Source: JASJAR01 sp038530285 (lineage in GTDB: Bacteria > Pseudomonadota > Alphaproteobacteria > Rhodobacterales > Rhodobacteraceae). From it: a stretch of 64,000 nt of DNA. A program made the position numbers and the translations under genes. The notes under the pieces were generated by a model. The model did not search any database. It was not told where the DNA came from and saw only the letters and a program-made list of their open reading frames with translations. Position 1 is the stretch's first letter, and each line of letters starts with the position of its first letter. This document shows, piece after piece, positions 59,624 to 64,000 of this stretch. The DNA lies in the NCBI GenBank assembly GCA_038530285.1, contig JBCBCY010000010.1:62001-126000 (forward strand). The letters run 5' to 3'.

Positions 59624-61353
59624 GGTTTTTCTGGGGCAGCCGTGTCAGGGTGCGTGCCCTCGACCCATTCCTCAACCCGGGGGTAGTGGCCGTCCTGCCA
59701 GTCCCAGTCTTCCTGCTTCGGCAGCGTTTCAAACGTATGCTCTGGCGGCGGGTTTGACAGGGTCCATTCCAGCGTATCGGCATGGGGGTTCCAGTAGTTC
59801 GGCTCGGTCACGCGCGCGCCGCGCGTCAGCGTGTAGAACACGATGCCGATGAACAGCAGGAACGAGGCGAAGGCCAGGAAGGCACCCAATGAGGAGATGT
59901 AGTTCCAATAGGCATAGGCGTCGGGGTAATCGATATACCGGCGCGGCATGCCCTGGCGACCAAGGAAGTGCTGGGGGAAGAAGGTGATGTTCGACCCGAT
60001 GAACATCATCCAGAAGTGCACCTTGCCCCAGAATTCCGGGTATTGGCGCCCCGACATCTTCCCGATCCAGTAGTAGATCGCCGCAAAGATCCCAAAGACC
60101 GCGCCCAGCGACATCACGTAGTGGAAGTGGGCCACCACATAGTAGGTGTCGTGGTACGCCCGGTCGACGCCCGCCTGGGACAGGACGATGCCGGTCACGC
60201 CACCCACGGTGAACAAAAACAGGAAGCCAAAGGCCCAGAGCATCGGCGTTTTGAACTCGATCGAGCCGCCCCACATCGTGGCGATCCACGAGAAGATCTT
60301 CACGCCTGTGGGCACCGCGATGACCATCGTCGCGACCATAAAATAGGTCTGTTGGCGCAGGCTCATCCCGACGGTGTACATGTGGTGCGCCCAGACGACG
60401 AAGCCCAGGGCGCCGATGGCGATCATCGCCCAGACCATCGGCAGGTAGCCAAAGACCGGCTTGCGGCTGAAGGTGGCCACGATGTGCGAGATCACGCCAA
60501 AGGCTGGCAGGATGATGATATACACCTCAGGGTGGCCGAAGAACCACAGAATGTGCTGGTACAAGATCGGGTCGCCGCCACCGGCGGGATCAAAGAAGGT
60601 CGTCCCGAAGTTGCGGTCGGTCAGCAGCATGGTGATCGCGCCGGCCAGAACCGGCAGGGCCAGAAGGATCAACCAGGCGGTGACGAAGATCGACCAGGCG
60701 AAAAGCGGTACTTTGAACAGCGTCATGCCTGGGGCGCGCATGTTCAAAAACGTGGTGATCATGTTGATCGCACCCAGGATTGATGAGGCGCCCGACAGGT
60801 GCACCGCGAAGATCGCCAGATCCATCGAGTAGCCGCCTTCGTTGGTCGACAGCGGCGGGTACAGCACCCAGCCCACGCCCGAGCCAAGCTGGCCATTGCC
60901 GCCCGGCGACAGGATCGAGGCGACGGCAAGGGACGTCCCCGCCACGTAAAGCCAGTACGACAGGTTGTTGAGCCGCGGGAACGCCATGTCCGGCGCACCG
61001 ATGTGCAAGGGCATGAAATAATTGCCAAAACCGCCGAACAAGGCCGGGATCACGACAAAGAACATCATCAGGATGCCGTGGCCAGTGATCAGCACATTCC
61101 ACAGGTGCCCGTTGGGGTCGGCACAATCACCATTGGCGATGAAACGCGCGCCCTCGGCACACATGTATTGCACGCCAGGCTCCATAAGCTCCATGCGCAT
61201 GTAGACCGTGAAGGCCACCGCGATGAAGCCGACGATGCCGGAGGTGAAGAGATACAGGATCCCGATGTCTTTGTGGTTGGTCGACATGAACCAGCGGGTG
61301 AAGAACCCGCGGTTGTCTTCGTGTCCGTGACCGTGTGCGGCTGCGTCAGCCAT
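59620..61353 (-). CDS. ctaD: Cytochrome c oxidase subunit I (aa3 type)
   Basis: 577 aa, twelve-helix catalytic subunit of the terminal oxidase in the inner membrane. Seen: heme a ligand region LITGHGILMMFF, D-channel segment GGFGNYFMPLHIGAPDMAFP, CuB site FFGHPEVYIIILP with the His-Tyr cross-link pair, WAHHMYT, and the heme ligands in YYVVAHFHYVMSLG. Start ATG 61353 has GGAGG seven bases upstream; the upstream TTG would add seven residues. Other oxidase genes are not in the window, as is common for a detached ctaD. Confidence 0.96.
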   Translation of the reverse strand: MADAAAHGHGHEDNRGFFTRWFMSTNHKDIGILYLFTSGIVGFIAVAFTVYMRMELMEPGVQYMCAEGARFIANGDCADPNGHLWNVLITGHGILMMFFVVIPALFGGFGNYFMPLHIGAPDMAFPRLNNLSYWLYVAGTSLAVASILSPGGNGQLGSGVGWVLYPPLSTNEGGYSMDLAIFAVHLSGASSILGAINMITTFLNMRAPGMTLFKVPLFAWSIFVTAWLILLALPVLAGAITMLLTDRNFGTTFFDPAGGGDPILYQHILWFFGHPEVYIIILPAFGVISHIVATFSRKPVFGYLPMVWAMIAIGALGFVVWAHHMYTVGMSLRQQTYFMVATMVIAVPTGVKIFSWIATMWGGSIEFKTPMLWAFGFLFLFTVGGVTGIVLSQAGVDRAYHDTYYVVAHFHYVMSLGAVFGIFAAIYYWIGKMSGRQYPEFWGKVHFWMMFIGSNITFFPQHFLGRQGMPRRYIDYPDAYAYWNYISSLGAFLAFASFLLFIGIVFYTLTRGARVTEPNYWNPHADTLEWTLSNPPPEHTFETLPKQEDWDWQDGHYPRVEEWVEGTHPDTAAPEKP

Positions 61354-61864
61354 TCGGCGCCTCCTGATTCCCAATACGGCACGGTTTACGCGCCACGTGT
61401 TGAGAACTGTCTAAAACGCAGAGTGTTAAGCGGCAACCAACGATGCGCGGTTTTGGGCGGGATAAAGTGACGCGGGGGTGGGGGTAGCCAAAGGGTTCCC
61501 CTCACATCCAATTGGTTTGTTCAGATCTTGTGGGGCGGGCGTGTTTTCCCGACGGACATACGGAGTTTTACCTGCTAAGGTTGTTCGAGGTAACGATACG
61601 CGATTTCATGATTGCCTCAGAGCTTGGCGCGCCACAGTTTCCAGTTGCTCAGAACGCCTTGAACGAAAGCTTAGAGCTGCTGGGAGACTGAGAATATCAA
61701 CCACGGATCGGAGTATCAAAGGCCGAGGTGGAATTCTTGTTGTCGGATTTCAACCGCCTCTACGAAAGTGAGCCACGGAACCGCTAAATTCGAGGAATTG
61801 AACTTGCATGGCGCTTTAACACAAGTATCGGCACAGACACATATTTTAGGGATCAGTGTGCAAC
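61354..61864. other. Low-GC gene-poor stretch upstream of ctaD
   Basis: About 510 bp. The first ~100 bp must hold the ctaD promoter. From ~61480 the base composition drops relative to the neighbours. I see only a 27-codon frame (ATG 61608 to a stop at 61691, starting MIASELGAPQFPVAQ) that could be a fragment. Nothing else is recognisable. Confidence 0.5.
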
Positions 61865-62128
61865 ATGAGTGACTTGGAACTTCACGAGAAAATCGAATCT
61901 GTCCAATCGAGTGCTGACTTGTCCGAGTTTGTCGAAGAGCTGAGGCTCAGTTTGGCAAACTCAAACGAAGACTGGGAGAATGTCACTTTGGATCCTTATC
62001 TCGACGCTATTGGGAGATGGCTGGGTTCAGTTGAGCAGCTTTTCAAGAACACTGGTAGGGAGCTTCCCAGTGAAGTTCCCTGGGGCCTTTTTGCCGAGGT
62101 TCTCTTTGCGGCCTCGATTTACGAATAG
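61865..62128 (+). CDS. DUF7660-like small protein
   Basis: 87 aa acidic protein: DLSEFVEELRLSLANSNEDW, ENVTLDPYLDAIGRWLGSVE, ELPSEVPWGLFAEVLFAASI. The pattern (F-x2-L...WEN-x2-L-x2-YL...W...FA-x2-L-x-A-x-IYE) is what I know as DUF7660, a family with members near polymorphic-toxin immunity loci. No toxin gene is beside it. Lower GC than its neighbours and isolated between ctaD and lipB, which suggests transfer. ATG 61865 is preferred to GTG 61856. Confidence 0.72.
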   Translation: MSDLELHEKIESVQSSADLSEFVEELRLSLANSNEDWENVTLDPYLDAIGRWLGSVEQLFKNTGRELPSEVPWGLFAEVLFAASIYE

Positions 62129-62201
62129 AGAGGACGTCATCGTGCATCAACGGGATCGGGGTTGGCCCGTATGACGAGGGTTGGTTCTTCCAGATAACCC
62201 C

Positions 62202-62846
62202 CTAAAAAACGTCCCCAAACGTCTTTTTCAGCGCCACGTCCACATCCGCCAGGGTCACCGGCAGGCCGAGGTCCACCAGAGACGTCACGCCGTGGTCGTC
62301 AATCCCGCAAGGTACAATTCCGTCAAAGTGGCTTAGGTCCGGTTCCACATTGATCGACAGCCCGTGAAAGCTGACCCAGCGGCGCATCTGCACGCCGATG
62401 GCGGCGATCTTGTCCTCGCGCGGCGACCCATCAGGCATCGGCGGCTTGTCGGGGCGCACGACCCAGACGCCGACGCGGCCCGGGCGCACCTCCCCCACCA
62501 CGTTGAATTCGGCCAGGGCCGCGATCACCCAAGCCTCCATCTGTTCGACAAAGCGGCGCACATCGCGGCCGCGCGCCCCGACATCCAGCATCACGTAGGC
62601 CACCCGCTGGCCGGGCCCGTGATAGGTGTATTGCCCGCCGCGCCGGGTCTGGTGGACCGCAAACCGGTCGGGGTCCTTCAGATCGGCCGGGTCCGCCGTG
62701 TTGCCCGCGGTGTAAAGGGGGGGATGTTCCAGCAGCCAGATCGCTTCGGCCGCGCGCCCCGCGGCGATGGCCGCAACGCGCGCCTCCATTTCGGCCACCG
62801 CAGGCGCATAGCCCACTGGCGCATCTGAGGTGATCCAATCGACCAT
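62202..62846 (-). CDS. lipB: Octanoyltransferase (lipoyl synthesis)
   Basis: Transfers octanoyl from acyl carrier protein to lipoyl domains. 214 aa. Seen: LLEHPPLYTAGNTA, RGGQYTYHGPGQRVAYVMLD, catalytic Lys146 in EDKIAAIGVQMRRWVS, HGLSINVEPDLSHFD and the acyl-carrying Cys180 in VPCGI. ATG 62846 begins the conserved part. Single gene; its substrates include oxidoreductase E2 subunits encoded elsewhere. Confidence 0.95.
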   Translation of the reverse strand: MVDWITSDAPVGYAPAVAEMEARVAAIAAGRAAEAIWLLEHPPLYTAGNTADPADLKDPDRFAVHQTRRGGQYTYHGPGQRVAYVMLDVGARGRDVRRFVEQMEAWVIAALAEFNVVGEVRPGRVGVWVVRPDKPPMPDGSPREDKIAAIGVQMRRWVSFHGLSINVEPDLSHFDGIVPCGIDDHGVTSLVDLGLPVTLADVDVALKKTFGDVF

Positions 62847-62983
62847 TGGGCCAGAGCATTGGCCCCACGCGCCTGCGGGGTCAAGCTGACCCACCACCCT
62901 GCCGGGAATTTAGTCTTGGGACAGGCTTGCCTTGTGGTAATCTGCGCCAGACCGGAGATTCTTTTACGCATTGGAGGATTGTC

Positions 62984-64000
62984 ATGATTGCCCGATTTTT
63001 AACGTCTGTCAGCCTGATGGGCGCAGTGGCCGTGATGCCGCTAAGCCAGGCCGAAGCCGACACCGGCGATTTCGTAGCCGGAGCGATCGTCGGGATTGCG
63101 GGGGCCGCGATCGTCAACGATATCAACCGCAACAACCAGCGCACACGCACGACAACCGTTCGCCGCGCCGCGCCGTCGGGCATTCCGCGCACCGAACGCG
63201 GCGCCCAGACCCAGACCGCCCTGAACTACTTCGGCTACAACGCCGGGCCGGTCGATGGTCAGATCGGCAGCGGCACGCGCGCCGCGATCGAGCGCTACCA
63301 GATCGCCATGGGCTATCCGGTCAACGGCCGGTCGTTCCCCGATTACCAGTTCGAAAACCTCATGGCGGCCTACTACTGGGCCGAAGGTGGCGGACAAAGT
63401 CAAACGGGTCTGTATGGCCAGCAGCTTTTGATGGCCTATAAAAACCAGCAGCAGCAACAGCAGCCCGTGGTGGTGGTCGCGCCGCAGCCGCAGCCGGTTG
63501 TTGTGCCGCAGCCACAGGCCGTGCCGGTGGTCGTCGCGCCGCAGGTGGTGCAGCCGCAGGTCGTCCAGCCTCAGCCTGCGCCCGAAACCATCATCGTGGC
63601 CGCCCCGGCCGAAGCCCCGAACGCGCTGCCGAATTTCCTCGGCACCGGTGAGGCGGTCTCGCTTGCGGGCCATTGCAACACGATCTCATTGCAAACCAAC
63701 ACCAACGGCGGGTTCACCAACGCAAGTTCGGTCACTGACCCTAACTTCGCCTTGTCCGAACAATTCTGCCTGGCGCGGACCTATGCGGTGGAAACCGGTC
63801 AGGACCTGGCCGGTGCTGTGACCGGCGTGTCGGCCAGCCAGATCGAAGCCAATTGCGGTGCCTTCGGCTCGCTCTTGTCGTCTCAGATCGCGTCGTTGAC
63901 CACCAAGGACCGTGACGCGGTCGTGGCGGATGTGGCAAACTTCGTGGTGCAATCGGGTCAACAGCCGGCATCCCTGGCTGGAACGGCCAAAATCTGCCTT
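62984..64000 (+). CDS. Exported peptidoglycan-binding protein, partial (3' end outside window)
   Basis: 339 codons to the window edge with no stop. Signal peptide (residues ~1-25), then a peptidoglycan-binding_1-like domain (~70-125: TQTALNYFGYNAGPVDGQIG, TRAAIERYQIAMGYPV), a low-complexity stretch of Gln, Pro and Val (poly-Gln at ~153-158), and a C-terminal part with cysteines in GHCNTI and EANCGAFG. No catalytic motif visible yet. ATG 62984 follows GGAGG. Divergent from lipB. Confidence 0.82.
   Translation, partial: MIARFLTSVSLMGAVAVMPLSQAEADTGDFVAGAIVGIAGAAIVNDINRNNQRTRTTTVRRAAPSGIPRTERGAQTQTALNYFGYNAGPVDGQIGSGTRAAIERYQIAMGYPVNGRSFPDYQFENLMAAYYWAEGGGQSQTGLYGQQLLMAYKNQQQQQQPVVVVAPQPQPVVVPQPQAVPVVVAPQVVQPQVVQPQPAPETIIVAAPAEAPNALPNFLGTGEAVSLAGHCNTISLQTNTNGGFTNASSVTDPNFALSEQFCLARTYAVETGQDLAGAVTGVSASQIEANCGAFGSLLSSQIASLTTKDRDAVVADVANFVVQSGQQPASLAGTAKICL

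Noticed and set aside
61478..61771. 97-codon plus-strand frame upstream of the DUF7660 gene
   Set aside because: Composition is not protein-like (Arg/Ser/Cys mix), no ribosome-binding site, no recognisable domain.

Overview
This 64 kb window is a chromosomal segment of an alphaproteobacterium, most probably a member of the Rhodobacterales (Roseobacter group). The evidence is the high GC content, the gene content and local orders I associate with that group (hflK-hflC-DUF2065-degP; glyQ-DUF6446-glyS-PPDK-like; divergent carA/yqeY), a SAM-II riboswitch before metZ, and a direct-repeat LexA box of the alphaproteobacterial type. No rRNA, tRNA, CRISPR array, insertion sequence or prophage was recognised. 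Most of the window is housekeeping DNA.

Layout. 1-7.1 kb: a partial acidic protein, thiamine diphosphokinase, an EamA transporter, a TPR-sulfotransferase, serine ammonia-lyase, and a TetR regulator divergent from a small membrane protein with twin operators between them. 7.2-13.4 kb: rpiA-gor, then the membrane quality-control group hflK-hflC-DUF2065-degP, closed by a strong terminator. 13.5-18.7 kb: a TSUP permease, a DUF3179 protein, a short LexA-box gene that is only the C-terminal OB-fold of DnaE2, a [2Fe-2S] ferredoxin, a VCBS-type protein and purD. 18.8-24.2 kb: two tandem membrane-anchored GRDP-like proteins, xseA, a small secreted protein and a fused NuoE-NuoF-type diaphorase. 24.2-25.7 kb: a non-syntenic-looking stretch holding one GNAT gene and about 950 bases with no gene I can support.

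25.7-36.8 kb: ftsY (with a ten-unit hexanucleotide repeat) - unknown - EamA - septation protein; GST; a hydrolase; SAM-II riboswitch, terminator and metZ; a glutamine amidotransferase; folE2; a DUF1905/YdeI protein; a TrkH potassium channel subunit. 36.9-45.0 kb: a SPOR/peptidoglycan-binding protein whose trypsin-like domain has lost all three catalytic residues, then glyQ-DUF6446-glyS and a PPDK-like protein with a degenerate ATP-grasp domain. 45.1-49.3 kb: cell wall hydrolase, glmM, two Lin0512 paralogues and two unknown genes. 49.4-57.8 kb: ilvC, a class V aminotransferase, a UbiH-type monooxygenase, a HAD nucleotidase, a GntR regulator, a processive GT2 glycosyltransferase, carA and yqeY. 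58-64 kb: DUF2244, an LLM oxidoreductase, ctaD, a low-GC islet with a DUF7660 gene, lipB and a partial peptidoglycan-binding protein.

The points most worth checking are the SOS-box-controlled stand-alone DnaE2 OB-fold gene, the triad-less pseudoprotease, the atypical codon block inside glyS, the degenerate ATP-grasp of the PPDK-like protein, and a family of four oriented hairpin elements, each placed between convergent genes.
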